Below are positions 52,731 through 61,517 of a DNA stretch of 64,000 nt, in pieces. Where the stretch lies: contig NZ_CALGPY010000005.1 in the NCBI RefSeq assembly GCF_937959485.1, positions 434,001 to 498,000 on the forward strand, in the 5' to 3' direction. The number at the start of each line of letters is the position of its first letter. Within the stretch, counting starts at the first letter, position 1. The notes beneath the pieces are model-generated. The model was not told the DNA's origin. It saw only the letters and a list, made by a program, of their open reading frames with translations, and did not search any database. Made by a program: the position numbers and the translations under genes. The stretch comes from an uncultured Campylobacter sp. Its GTDB lineage: Bacteria > Campylobacterota > Campylobacteria > Campylobacterales > Campylobacteraceae.

Positions 52731-52898
52731 ATGGAATTTTTGCAGCTTTTGTTGGTCCTGATAGCTATGATTATTATCATAGCAAAACCGCAAAAAGAAA
52801 AGCTCGCTTTCGGTTTAGTCGTAGTCTCGTGGCTATTTATGGCGTATTTATACATAGGGCACAAATCAGGCGCCCTGCTAACGACGATAAATCTATAA
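52731..52898 (+). CDS. dba: Small membrane protein Dba, partner of DsbI
   Basis: A 55-residue inner-membrane protein with two hydrophobic stretches (LQLLLVLIAMIIIIA and FGLVVVSWLFMAYLYIG) separated by KPQKEKL. In C. jejuni the short gene dba lies immediately before dsbI, is co-transcribed with it and is needed for DsbI production; size, topology and position match here. I start at the ATG at 52731 because AAGGAG is six bases upstream; a longer frame from 52695 would swallow that site. Ten bases separate it from dsbI. Confidence 0.75.
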   Translation: MEFLQLLLVLIAMIIIIAKPQKEKLAFGLVVVSWLFMAYLYIGHKSGALLTTINL

Positions 52899-52908
52899 GG
52901 GGCGCGGT

Positions 52909-54423
52909 ATGAACGAAATCAAAAAGGCAAAATTTTTCTACGCATTGATGTGCTTGGCGGGATTTTTGATCATCCTTTTGCCGGTGGGGATAGCCAATCT
53001 CTTTTTCGGCTACGTGCTCAAGGACAGCCCGTGCACGCTGTGCTGGGGACAGCGCGAAGGTATGATCTTTATCGGCGTCACGGCTCTTTTTATCGTCAGA
53101 TACGGGCTAAAGGCCAGATACCTAGCCATGCTGCTTTTGATGGCTGGATTTGGACTATGGCAGTCCTTCGCGCACTACGGCATACACGCGCACAGGGATT
53201 TAGATCAGGGCTTTGGATTGGCGGTTTTCGGTATCCATACCTATTTTTGGGCGGAGATAGTGTTCTGGGCGGTCGTAGTGATGCTCGGAGCGATATTCTT
53301 TTTCGCGCCTAAGTTTAGCGCGCTTGAAGAGGAGATGGAGGGTGAGACGATCAGAAGGTTCGGCAAGCTCACCTCCGCGGCTTTCATCGTCTGCACGCTC
53401 ATAATTGCTTCAAACCTCTTTCAAGCCTTCGTCAGCACGGGCCTTCCGCCGTATTACGGACAGGGCGATCCGGTGCGCTTCACGCTTGATCCAAAATATA
53501 TCATCTGGGACGATAGCGGCTATAAAAATCACTGGAAAAACATCTCATTTCGCGGCAAAAGAGAGGTCGAGGCGCCGGATTATGCCTTTGCGCCCGCTAG
53601 CGAGAAGCTGGGCGTGAAATTTGACAACAACCCGAGCAACGCTCCTTTGGCGGTCGATGAAAATCTAAGCATCGCCTCAAAGAACGATATAAGCTTCGCC
53701 AAGCCTATCAACTCGCTTGATTTCATAAACGGCGAATTCGTCGCGAGCTCGAAGTGGGAAGTGTTTTTCATGGACGAAAATTTTAAAGTTACGAGCGATT
53801 TTGAGATCGATCCGTATTTTTCGGCGACGATCGATCCGATCATCGGCGTGATCCCGTTTATGGGCGATAAATACATGCTCATGGGCTCGAATAAGACGCT
53901 TTTGAGATTTGCGAAAAACGGCGGCGCGGACGAAGCGCTTCAATACGCCGATTTCGTGCGCGGTAATGATAAATTTGAAGGGCAGGGCAAAGGGCTCGGA
54001 CGCAGCAGGATCGATACGGTCAGGGCGAAATTTCACCACGTCGCAAGCATCGCTACCGACGGGACGTACTGCTACCTAGCCACCGTGCCGAACAACAAGG
54101 ATGCGAAAAAGCTCGTCATCTCTAAAATTTTGCTGAGCGATCGCACGCTCTCGGGCGAGTTTAGCCCAAAAGCCGCGCTCAAACAGGACAAGAGCCTAGG
54201 CGATCTCTACATCACGTCGATGAGCTATCACGACGGCCTGCTCTACGCGCTTAGCAAAAACCACAACGTCATCGCGCTCATCGATCCAAAGAGCGAGCAG
54301 ATCGTCAAAACTCTCTCCTATCCGAGCGAGATAAGCAACGCTAGAAGCATCTTTTTCAAAGACGGCGCGATGTATATTTTGTCCTACCAAGAGGGCAAAA
54401 ATAGGCTTTATCAACTAAATTAA
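52909..54423 (+). CDS. dsbI: Disulfide-bond oxidoreductase DsbI (DsbB domain plus C-terminal beta-propeller)
   Basis: Reoxidises a periplasmic thiol oxidase and passes electrons to quinone. The 504 residues start with a DsbB-like part of about five membrane helices; the catalytic pair is CTLC at residues 42-45 in SPCTLCWGQREGM. From about residue 210 a large periplasmic domain of repeated beta-blades follows (for example SLGDLYITSMSYHDGLLYALSKNHNVIALIDP), as in C. jejuni DsbI. It is the second gene after dba. A perfect 9-bp hairpin follows the stop. Confidence 0.93.
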   Translation: MNEIKKAKFFYALMCLAGFLIILLPVGIANLFFGYVLKDSPCTLCWGQREGMIFIGVTALFIVRYGLKARYLAMLLLMAGFGLWQSFAHYGIHAHRDLDQGFGLAVFGIHTYFWAEIVFWAVVVMLGAIFFFAPKFSALEEEMEGETIRRFGKLTSAAFIVCTLIIASNLFQAFVSTGLPPYYGQGDPVRFTLDPKYIIWDDSGYKNHWKNISFRGKREVEAPDYAFAPASEKLGVKFDNNPSNAPLAVDENLSIASKNDISFAKPINSLDFINGEFVASSKWEVFFMDENFKVTSDFEIDPYFSATIDPIIGVIPFMGDKYMLMGSNKTLLRFAKNGGADEALQYADFVRGNDKFEGQGKGLGRSRIDTVRAKFHHVASIATDGTYCYLATVPNNKDAKKLVISKILLSDRTLSGEFSPKAALKQDKSLGDLYITSMSYHDGLLYALSKNHNVIALIDPKSEQIVKTLSYPSEISNARSIFFKDGAMYILSYQEGKNRLYQLN

Positions 54424-54447
54424 ATTTAGTTTCAAATTTAAGCGTTT

Positions 54448-54476
54448 CGGAGCGATTTTTACGATGGATCGCTCCG
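54448..54476 (+). terminator. Terminator-like hairpin after dsbI
   Basis: CGGAGCGAT (54448-54456) pairs perfectly with ATCGCTCCG (54468-54476) with an 11-base loop, 25 bases after the dsbI stop. No clear T-run. Confidence 0.5.
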
Positions 54477-54540
54477 TCGCCGTTCGGTGTCCGCGCTTAA
54501 ATTTGTAGCGCAAAAATCCTAGCGTTAGGCGTTAAATTTA

Positions 54541-55050
54541 TCAAATTTCCGCCGTTTCTCGCCAAAACTCAAGCGCCTTATCGTCGTCAGCCTGGACGAA
54601 TTTGGCGATTTCTTCTGCGCAAGGCACGGCGTTTTTGCTTAGTCGCGCGATATCGATACTAGCAAGCGCTCTAAAAAATCTCTCAAAATCGCTCGCAACG
54701 CGCCTGCCGCAAAGCTCTTTGCCTCCAAGTAGCCACGCGTAAATCGCGCCGTCCGCGCAATCAAGCAAAAAAATCCACGGATAGCCCACGGCAAAAACTA
54801 TCAAATTCGCGGGACGCGCCTCGCCTCGCCACCATTTGCCGCCGTATTCGTCGGTGCCGTTTAGCCGCACGAGTTCGCCCGCGTAGTTGTCGCCGATGCC
54901 AAAGCGTACGCTGCAAACTTCAAATTCGCCGAAGTCAAATTTACAAACTAGTCACGAAAACGCAGGCGGAAATTTGACACCGAGAGTTTCTTGCGCTTTT
55001 TCTATCGCCTGTACGCACGCGCCAGAGTCGCATTGTAGCGACAGTCTCAT
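54541..55050 (-). pseudogene. SMI1/KNR4 (SUKH)-type gene interrupted by an in-frame stop
   Basis: Reading the minus strand from an ATG at 55050 gives MRLSLQCDSG, then AIEKAQETLGVKFPPAFS, the E..LG..(F/L)P..(F/Y) start typical of SMI1/KNR4 proteins. A TGA at 54952-54954 interrupts, and the same frame goes on for 137 more codons (FGEFEVCSVRFGIGDNYAGELV, NLIVFAVGYPWIFLLDCADGAIY, ASDFERFFRALA), which match the middle and end of that fold. Many SUKH proteins are immunity proteins for polymorphic toxins; no toxin is nearby. The intact 3' portion (54541-54870) could still start from an internal TTG/GTG, but I favour a dead gene. A 28-codon frame ending in ATGA just upstream may be another remnant. 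Confidence 0.6.
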
Positions 55051-55152
55051 GCCATGCCCGTTATGCCCTCTTGCTCCAGAGGCAAATAGATCTCGTCTAG
55101 CTCGCAAGCGATTTGGTCTAGCTCTAAAAACATGTCTTTTCCCGCATCTAGT

Positions 55153-55992
55153 TTATCTGAGATTTTTTGTTTCGGTTTTTATGATTTCGCCGTTTTCGCC
55201 GTAAAATTTCGTAGTCGCCACGCCCGCTTTTGCGTCGGTTACTACCTCTTTTATGAGCTCGCCCTTTTCGTTAAATTCCTTTTGTATTTTAACCGCTTCG
55301 TTTAGCGGCTTGCCGAGCGATAGGCGCTGGTCTATCACGCTTTTTAGCTTGCCGCTCGGGTAGAAAAACTCAAAAAGCAGCGGGTCGCCGCCTAGCTGGC
55401 ATGTGCGGCTATTTAGGCGTCCGCTGTCGTCGTATTTTTCAAAAGTCGTTTCTTTTTTGCCCGTTCGGACGCTAATGAATTCCTTATACGACGGTTTGCC
55501 GTCTTTGCGGTATTCGGCTATGTTATTTTCGGTAAAAAAGCCCAAATTTGCGTCGAAGCGTTTGGTTTTTCGGTACAGTTTTAGCGCCTCGCCCGCGTCA
55601 AAATCCTCCAGTAGCTCCTTTTCTAGTCCGCTCCACAGACATCTCTCGGCCGTGAACGCAGGCGCGTTTCGGTGCTCTTTTGAGTACACTTCAAGTAGCA
55701 CCCAGCGCTCGTTTTTGCGGACGACGAGCGAGATTTTTAGTTTCGTAGAGGGATCATCGGGGATCTTGCGCTTATACTTCTCGTCTGCCTCGTCGATGAC
55801 GTAGCGATTTAGCTGCGCGCCGCTCGCGTCTAGCTCGATGATGTAGAGTCTGTTGCGTATTTTGCCGTTTTCGTCTTTTTCGCCGTTGCGTAGGTCGTAT
55901 TTAAAAAATATCTCATAGGTTGCGATTTGCTCGTCGTTTTGCTGCCTAGGCGCGTAGTTGCCACCCGCTTGTAGCGAAGTCGCGCAGGTCAA
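55153..55992 (-). CDS. YwqK/MORN-like repeat protein; signal peptide frameshifted
   Basis: The body is intact and resembles the YwqK-type, MORN-related proteins often labelled antitoxin components, though that role is unproven: NNIAEYRKDGKPSYKEFIS, YDDSGRLNSRTCQ, FFYPSGKLKSVIDQ, EFNEKGELIKEVV, FYGENGEIIKTE, each a strand-turn-strand with a YxxxGxL pattern. The only start in this frame is a TTG at 55992, giving a protein beginning CATSLQAGG, in the middle of a signal peptide. An ATG with an AAGGAG site lies at 56019-56021 in another frame; adding one base to the T5 tract at 56014-56018 would restore MKKFIKVFIVLTCATSLQA. So a one-base deletion, phase variation or sequencing error is likely. Confidence 0.62.
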   Translation of the reverse strand: MTCATSLQAGGNYAPRQQNDEQIATYEIFFKYDLRNGEKDENGKIRNRLYIIELDASGAQLNRYVIDEADEKYKRKIPDDPSTKLKISLVVRKNERWVLLEVYSKEHRNAPAFTAERCLWSGLEKELLEDFDAGEALKLYRKTKRFDANLGFFTENNIAEYRKDGKPSYKEFISVRTGKKETTFEKYDDSGRLNSRTCQLGGDPLLFEFFYPSGKLKSVIDQRLSLGKPLNEAVKIQKEFNEKGELIKEVVTDAKAGVATTKFYGENGEIIKTETKNLR

Positions 55993-56021
55993 AACGATAA
56001 AAACCTTAATAAATTTTTCAT

Positions 56022-56243
56022 CTATCTCCTTAAGTTTTGCGCTTATGTTGCGGCGGCGACCTTACGTAAATTTATAGATCGTGCCGCGTTTGTAATTTTT
56101 AAAATTTACTCTCGCGCTTTGCTATACGTATTGCCCGCTCGTTGAATTTGCCGCGCTTGTTTGTTCGGACAAATTTGGCTTATCGCTCTTGGCCGTTTGT
56201 AGCGATTTTTACCTTGTCGGCGCCGTCTGAGTGCGAGGACTTT
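56022..56243. other. Spacer between the YwqK-like gene and the pldA fossil
   Basis: About 220 bases in which I see no further pldA-like or other coding pattern, only the leader of the YwqK-like gene with AAGGAG on the minus strand. Confidence 0.35.
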
Positions 56244-56395
56244 TTACTTTAAAATCGCAAAGCCGATGCCGACTTTATCGGTGTGGCGGTCATAGTCGAT
56301 GAGGCTCTCGCCGTATCCTGTGAAGTACTTCACGTAGCCGTAAACACCGCTCTTGCGTTATCGGCGTTAAATTCTATAAAATTTAATGCACGGAG
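56244..56395 (-). pseudogene. pldA: C-terminal remnant of outer-membrane phospholipase A (pldA)
   Basis: Not an annotatable gene but a recognisable fossil. The minus-strand segment from about 56346 to the TAA at 56244-56246 reads GVYGYVKYFTGYGESLIDYD, then RHTDKVGIGFAILK and stop. GYVxxFxGYGESLIDYN...(T)xxGxG is the diagnostic C-terminal beta-hairpin of OmpLA/PldA. Just upstream in a different frame, LNFIEFNADNARAV fits the preceding strand. The rest of the gene is absent; the remnant abuts the 3' end of the SurA-like gene. PldA is present and functional in other Campylobacter. Confidence 0.6.
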
Positions 56396-56411
56396 GCATC
56401 GGATTTTAAAA

Positions 56412-57302
56412 TTACTGCCTTTTTTGCACTTTAACTTTTGGGGCGGTTTTTGCGCCTTGCGATTTTGCCTGCGGACGCTCGATAATGCGGATATTGGCGT
56501 TTGAGCGAAGTCTGTCGTTGAACTCGGTGATCGCCTTTTTGCGCTCGGAGGTCACGTAGCCTTCGATTGCCTTTTCTTGCACGCTGTCGAAATCAAGCGT
56601 ACGAAGCCCTTTTTTGTCGTTTACGTAAAACATCTCATATCCGTTGCGCGTAGGGATAATCGGCGAAAATTTACCCTGCTCGACATTCGTGACGATGTAT
56701 TTTAGTCCCTCGTCCATTTGATTGGCCTTGAGGGTTCCCTTCATCACATACACGTCGCTTGGGCGGAGCTTTGGATTTGCGCGGATCTTATCGAGTGGAG
56801 CCTGAGATTTTGCGATGTAGCGGGTGAGCGTGATGCTATCGAAGGTTGTAAATAATGAGCTATTTTGGCTGTAGAATTTTTTGACATTTTCGGGGGTCGT
56901 GCGGTGCTGTACGTCTGCGAATATCGAGCCATAGAGCTTTTCTTCAAGCAGTGTGCGGCGGATATTTGCTTTAAAGTCATCGTAGTTTATACCTTGCTTT
57001 TGCACAGCAGTTTTGAGCTGGTCTAAGCTAAGCTTATTTTGATCGGCGATCGCTTTGAGCCTCGCATCGATCTCCGCGTCATTTACCGCGATGCCGCGGC
57101 GTTTAATCTCGGATTGTTGCAGCTTTTGCCCGATTAAAATTTCCATCGCGGCTTGCGGCGAAGAGCCCGTTAGCTTCTGAACTTTGGCTAGTTCGTAGCC
57201 GGTGATGGGCTCATTATCTACCACGGCGATGACGCCGTTTACTACTTCGGCATTTGCACAAATAGCACAGATCATTGCGGAAAAAAGCAGTTTCTTTATC
57301 AT
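56412..57302 (-). CDS. Periplasmic SurA-like chaperone / peptidyl-prolyl isomerase
   Basis: An exported chaperone for outer-membrane proteins, homologous by content and location to C. jejuni Cj1289, which sits beside gltX. The 296 residues start with a signal peptide (KKLLFSAMICAICANA, cleavage near residue 18), followed by the SurA N-terminal motif VVNGVIAVVDNEPITGYEL and helices (AAMEILIGQKLQQSEIKRRGIAVNDAEIDARLKAI in pieces), then a single parvulin-like domain (about 150-250, KFSPIIPTRNGYEMFYVND). The C-terminal tail is basic. Divergent from gltX. Confidence 0.85.
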   Translation of the reverse strand: MIKKLLFSAMICAICANAEVVNGVIAVVDNEPITGYELAKVQKLTGSSPQAAMEILIGQKLQQSEIKRRGIAVNDAEIDARLKAIADQNKLSLDQLKTAVQKQGINYDDFKANIRRTLLEEKLYGSIFADVQHRTTPENVKKFYSQNSSLFTTFDSITLTRYIAKSQAPLDKIRANPKLRPSDVYVMKGTLKANQMDEGLKYIVTNVEQGKFSPIIPTRNGYEMFYVNDKKGLRTLDFDSVQEKAIEGYVTSERKKAITEFNDRLRSNANIRIIERPQAKSQGAKTAPKVKVQKRQ

Positions 57303-57330
57303 TTTTAACCTTTATTTAGTCTTTTTGCTT

Positions 57331-57336
57331 TATAAT
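57331..57336 (+). promoter_or_regulatory. Predicted -10 box of gltX
   Basis: A perfect TATAAT in the divergent surA-like/gltX spacer, about 50 bases before the gltX start. Prediction only. Confidence 0.45.
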
Positions 57337-57386
57337 TACAAGATCGCGATTATAACATTAAATGGTAATTTTTGCAAAGGAATTTT

Positions 57387-58766
57387 ATGATAGTAACTCG
57401 TTTTGCGCCGAGTCCTACGGGATATTTACATATCGGCGGACTTAGAACGGCACTTTTTAGTTATCTTTACGCTAGAGCAAACGGCGGCAAATTTCTGCTG
57501 CGCATCGAGGATACCGATCTGAAGCGCAATTCGCAGGAGGCTGCTAAGGCGATCGAGGAAGCTTTTAAGTGGTGCAATCTGGACTATGACGGGCAGATCG
57601 TGTATCAAAGCTCGCGCTTCGATCTTTACAAACAATACGTCCAAAAGCTGCTAGATGAGGGCAAGGCATACAAATGCTATATGAGCAAGGATGAGCTGGA
57701 CGAGCTGCGCGCGCAGCAGGAAGCTCGCAAAGAGCGCCCTCGCTACGATAACCGCTATCGCGACTTTACCGGCACGCCGCCTGCTGGGATCGAGCCCGTA
57801 ATTCGTATCAAATCCCCGCTTAGCGGCACGATAGAATTTAGTGACGGCATCAAGGGCGAGATAAAATTTAACGCTGCCGATATTTTGGACGATTTCATCA
57901 TCGCGCGCTCCGACGGCACGCCTACGTATAACTTTACGGTCGTGATAGACGACGCGCTGATGGGCGTCACAGATGTGATCCGCGGCGACGATCATCTAAG
58001 CAACACCCCAAAGCAGATTGTGCTTTATAATGCGCTAGGCTTTAAAATCCCGAAATTTTATCATGTCGCGATGATCAACGGCGCCGACGGCAGCAAGCTA
58101 AGTAAGCGCCATGGCGCTACCGACGTGATGGAGTATAAGCGCATGGGCTATCTGCCGCAGGCTCTGCTAAATTTTTTAGTGCGCCTGGGTTGGAGCCACG
58201 GGGATGATGAAATTTTTAGCATGGAGGAGATGAAGCGATACTTTGATCCTAACCATATCAGCAAGAGCTGTAGTACCTTCAACCAAACCAAGCTTGAGTG
58301 GCTCAATGCGCATTATATTAAAAACTCGGGCGATGATGAGCTTGCCACGCAGCTTGTGGAATTCGGCGTTGATATCCGCTCGCACGCGAAAAAACATCTC
58401 ATCGCGCAGCAGTACAAACAGCGCGCAAAGACGCTAGTGGAGATGGCAGAGGGCATCAAGGCTCTTCTAAACCGCCCGAGCTGCTACGACGAGAAGGCGT
58501 ATAAGAAATTTGTAACCGAAAGTTCGCTAAGCTTACTCGCAAAATTTGCGGATACTCTAAGCGCAAATTTAAACGCAAAGGAGTGCGAGGAGGAGACGAT
58601 GAAATTTTTGGACGCAAACGGCGCCAAGCTAAAGGATCTTGCCCAGCCGCTGCGCGTTGCGATCACGGGAGGAAGCGTAAGTCCGTCGATTTTTGAAATT
58701 TGTGAAATTTTAGGAAGCGACGAAGTTAAAACTAGAATTTCAAATTTAATCAAAAAAGGATTATAA
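57387..58766 (+). CDS. gltX: Glutamyl-tRNA synthetase
   Basis: Charges tRNA(Glu), and probably also tRNA(Gln) or only one of these, because Campylobacter carry two gltX paralogues and use the transamidation route. The product starts MIVTRFAPSPTGYLHIGGLRTALFSYLYAR with the class I HIGH motif as HIGG, and has the KMSKS equivalent KLSKRHG. I use the ATG at 57387 because AAAGGA lies directly upstream and it matches the family start; an upstream frame start at 57372 adds five residues. Length 459. Position next to the Cj1289 homologue and maeB matches C. jejuni Cj1288 (gltX2). Confidence 0.95.
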   Translation: MIVTRFAPSPTGYLHIGGLRTALFSYLYARANGGKFLLRIEDTDLKRNSQEAAKAIEEAFKWCNLDYDGQIVYQSSRFDLYKQYVQKLLDEGKAYKCYMSKDELDELRAQQEARKERPRYDNRYRDFTGTPPAGIEPVIRIKSPLSGTIEFSDGIKGEIKFNAADILDDFIIARSDGTPTYNFTVVIDDALMGVTDVIRGDDHLSNTPKQIVLYNALGFKIPKFYHVAMINGADGSKLSKRHGATDVMEYKRMGYLPQALLNFLVRLGWSHGDDEIFSMEEMKRYFDPNHISKSCSTFNQTKLEWLNAHYIKNSGDDELATQLVEFGVDIRSHAKKHLIAQQYKQRAKTLVEMAEGIKALLNRPSCYDEKAYKKFVTESSLSLLAKFADTLSANLNAKECEEETMKFLDANGAKLKDLAQPLRVAITGGSVSPSIFEICEILGSDEVKTRISNLIKKGL

Positions 58767-58767
58767 A

Positions 58768-60024
58768 ATGGCTAAAGTAAACGTTGAAGCGGCTTTGAAG
58801 TACCACATAGGCGGTAAAATCGGAACGAATGTAAAAACCCCGTGCGCTACGGCGGAGGATTTGGCGCTTGCATACACGCCGGGCGTCGCGGAGCCTTGCA
58901 AGGTGATCGAAGGTGATCACGAAGCCGCGTTTAAATACACGAATAAGGCCAATCTCGTAGCCGTTATCACTAACGGTACGGCGGTTTTGGGTCTCGGAGA
59001 TATCGGCGCAATCGCCGGAAAGCCCGTAATGGAGGGCAAGGCAGTTTTGTTTAAAAAATTCGGCGGCGTCGACGCTTTCGATATCGAGATCGACGAAAAA
59101 GATCCTAAAAAGATAATTGAAATTTGCAAAGCGATAGCGTCTACGTTCGGCGGTATAAATTTAGAGGATATCAAAGCTCCCGAGTGCTTCGAGATAGAGC
59201 GCGAGCTGCAAAAAGCCGTCGATATCCCCGTCATGCACGATGATCAGCACGGAACTGCGATGATTACGGGCGCAGGGCTAATCAATGCAGCCCTCATCAG
59301 CGGCAAAAAGATCGAGGATATGAAGATCGTAGTCAGCGGCTCGGGCGCTGCAGGCATAGCGTGCGCAAAGATGTATCGTAATTTAGGCGCCAAACATATC
59401 ATAATGCTCGATTCCAAAGGGGTGATCCACAAGGGCCGCACCGATCTTACCGAGCAAAAGAAAGAATTTGCCCTAGACACCGCAGATCGCACGCTAGAGG
59501 ACGCAATGAAGGGCGCGGATATGTTTTTGGGCCTTAGCAAGCCGGGCGTTTTAACCAAAGAGATGGTAAAGACTATGGCGCCGCATCCAATCATTTTTGC
59601 GCTTGCAAATCCGGTACCGGAAATTTATCCAAGCGAGGTCGAGGAAGTAAGAAACGACGCGATCGTAGGCACCGGCAGAAGCGACTTTGCAAATCAGATC
59701 AATAACGTTTTGGGCTTTCCGTATATCTTCCGTGGCGCGCTTGACGTAAGAGCCAAAAAGATTACGGAAAATATGAAAATTGCTGCCGCTCGTGCGATGG
59801 CGGATCTTGCTCGCGAAGAAGTTCCTGCAGAAATCCGCAAGATGCTGGGCAAAGATAGCTTGAAATTCGGCAAAGACTACGTTATCCCAAATCCTTTCGA
59901 TCCGCGCGTATTTGCCGTGATCTCGACGGCGGTTGCAAAAGCTGCGGTAGATGACGGTGTCGCTCGCGTCAAAGAGTTCGACGCTGCGGCTTATAAAAAG
60001 AGCCTAGAAGCCAAAAAGCTATGA
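58768..60024 (+). CDS. maeB: Malic enzyme (malate dehydrogenase, oxaloacetate-decarboxylating)
   Basis: Oxidatively decarboxylates malate to pyruvate with NAD(P)+. The 418 residues correspond to the short MaeB core without the phosphotransacetylase-like tail. Seen: LALAYTPGVAEPCKVIEGD, VAVITNGTAVLGLGDIGAIAGKPVMEGKAVLFKKF (in part the malic-enzyme signature), the metal site PVMHDDQHGTAMI, and the nucleotide-binding VVSGSGAAGIACAK. It begins one base after gltX and has its own ribosome site at the end of gltX. Confidence 0.96.
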   Translation: MAKVNVEAALKYHIGGKIGTNVKTPCATAEDLALAYTPGVAEPCKVIEGDHEAAFKYTNKANLVAVITNGTAVLGLGDIGAIAGKPVMEGKAVLFKKFGGVDAFDIEIDEKDPKKIIEICKAIASTFGGINLEDIKAPECFEIERELQKAVDIPVMHDDQHGTAMITGAGLINAALISGKKIEDMKIVVSGSGAAGIACAKMYRNLGAKHIIMLDSKGVIHKGRTDLTEQKKEFALDTADRTLEDAMKGADMFLGLSKPGVLTKEMVKTMAPHPIIFALANPVPEIYPSEVEEVRNDAIVGTGRSDFANQINNVLGFPYIFRGALDVRAKKITENMKIAAARAMADLAREEVPAEIRKMLGKDSLKFGKDYVIPNPFDPRVFAVISTAVAKAAVDDGVARVKEFDAAAYKKSLEAKKL

Positions 60025-60068
60025 TTCCTTGCTCCTGCACGAGGCGAGATTAAATTTGAGAGACGCAG

Positions 60069-61517
60069 ATGCAAAATTTAGCTTTACTTACCGATTTTTA
60101 TCAGCTTAGCATGATGCAGGGCTATTTTTTTACAAAGCCCGATCAGACGGCGGTTTTTGACGTTTTTTATCGCAAAAACCCAAGCGGCGGCGGTTACGCG
60201 ATATTTTGCGGCCTAAGCGAGGTCGTGGATTATATCGAAAATCTTAAATTTAGCGATGACGACATCGCGTATTTAAAAAGTCTAAATTTATTTAAGCCCG
60301 AATTTTTAGAATTTCTAAGAGGCTTTAAATTTAGAGGCGAAATTTACGCAATGGATGAGGGGCAGATCGTATTTCCGCACGAGCCGCTAATCCGCGTCAA
60401 AGCAAACATTATGGAGGCGCAGCTCATCGAGACCGCGATCCTAAATACGATAAATTTCCAAACTCTAGTCGCTACGAAAAGCTCGCGCATAAACTTTAGC
60501 GCCAAAGGTGATTCGGTGATGGAGTTTGGCTTGCGCCGCGCTCAGGGGCGAAGTGCGGGTATCTACGGCGCAAAGGCTGCGATTATAGGCGGCTGCAGCG
60601 CCACGTCAAACGTGCTTGCCGCAAAGAAATTCGGCGTGCCCGCGATCGGCACTCACTCGCACTCGTGGATTCAGAGCTTTGATAGCGAGCTGGAGGCATT
60701 TCGCGCTTACGCTAAAATTTATCCGGACAGCGCGCTTCTGCTCGTCGATACCTACGATACTCTCGCAAGCGGCGTGCCAAATGCGATCAAGGTTTTTGAG
60801 GAGCTGCGCGCGAGCGGTCATAAGCCGCTTGGGATTCGCATAGATTCGGGCGATCTGGAGTATCTAACCAAGCAGGCGCGCAAGATGCTCGATGCGGCGG
60901 GCTTTGATGACGCAAAGATCACCGCGTCGAATGATTTAGACGAATACGCGATCGATCAACTCAAGCTTTTCGACGCCAAAATCGATAGCTGGGGGATCGG
61001 CACGAGGCTTATTACTGGCGGAGACAGTTCTAGTCTCGGCGGCGTGTATAAGCTAAGCGGTATCGAAAAAGATGGCGAGATCGTGGCTAAGATCAAAATT
61101 TCAAACGATCCGCGCAAGATCAATAATCCAGGCTACAAACAGGTCTTTAGACTCTACGACAAAGATAACGGTATGGCGCTTGCCGATCTGATCGCGCTTG
61201 ATGGAGAGAGCATAGACGAGAGCGCGCCGCTTGAAATTTTCCATCCGCTTTACACCTACAAGCGCAAAATTTTAACGAATTTTAGCGCGCATAAGCTATT
61301 ACGTCCCGTTTTCAAGGAGGGCAAATTCGTAGGCGTGCGCCGCACGGTAAGCGAGATCGCGCGTTTTAGCAAGGAGCAAAAGAGCAAATTTTGGCTTGAG
61401 CACCTTCGCAACGTTCATCCGCAGAGCTACAAAGTGGATCTCTCTCAAAAGCTTTGGGATATCCGAAAATCACTCATCAACGAGTGCAACCTCAATTTAA
61501 AGGAAAAATATGTTTAA
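60069..61517 (+). CDS. pncB: Nicotinate phosphoribosyltransferase
   Basis: Salvages nicotinate into nicotinate mononucleotide for NAD synthesis. The 482 residues show LLTDFYQLSMMQGYF at the N-terminus, VFDVFYRKNPSGGGYAIFCGL, the catalytic region EFGLRRAQGRSAGIYGAKAAIIGGCSATSNV, GTHSHSW with the active-site histidine, and IRIDSGDLEYLTKQAR. The length is normal. It overlaps the following lipoprotein gene by eight bases. Confidence 0.95.
   Translation: MQNLALLTDFYQLSMMQGYFFTKPDQTAVFDVFYRKNPSGGGYAIFCGLSEVVDYIENLKFSDDDIAYLKSLNLFKPEFLEFLRGFKFRGEIYAMDEGQIVFPHEPLIRVKANIMEAQLIETAILNTINFQTLVATKSSRINFSAKGDSVMEFGLRRAQGRSAGIYGAKAAIIGGCSATSNVLAAKKFGVPAIGTHSHSWIQSFDSELEAFRAYAKIYPDSALLLVDTYDTLASGVPNAIKVFEELRASGHKPLGIRIDSGDLEYLTKQARKMLDAAGFDDAKITASNDLDEYAIDQLKLFDAKIDSWGIGTRLITGGDSSSLGGVYKLSGIEKDGEIVAKIKISNDPRKINNPGYKQVFRLYDKDNGMALADLIALDGESIDESAPLEIFHPLYTYKRKILTNFSAHKLLRPVFKEGKFVGVRRTVSEIARFSKEQKSKFWLEHLRNVHPQSYKVDLSQKLWDIRKSLINECNLNLKEKYV

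Noticed and set aside
55051..55152. 28-codon minus-strand frame MFLELDQIACELDEIY... ahead of the SMI1/KNR4 remnant
   Set aside because: Too short to judge; may be another fragment of the same decayed gene, but no frame joins it convincingly.
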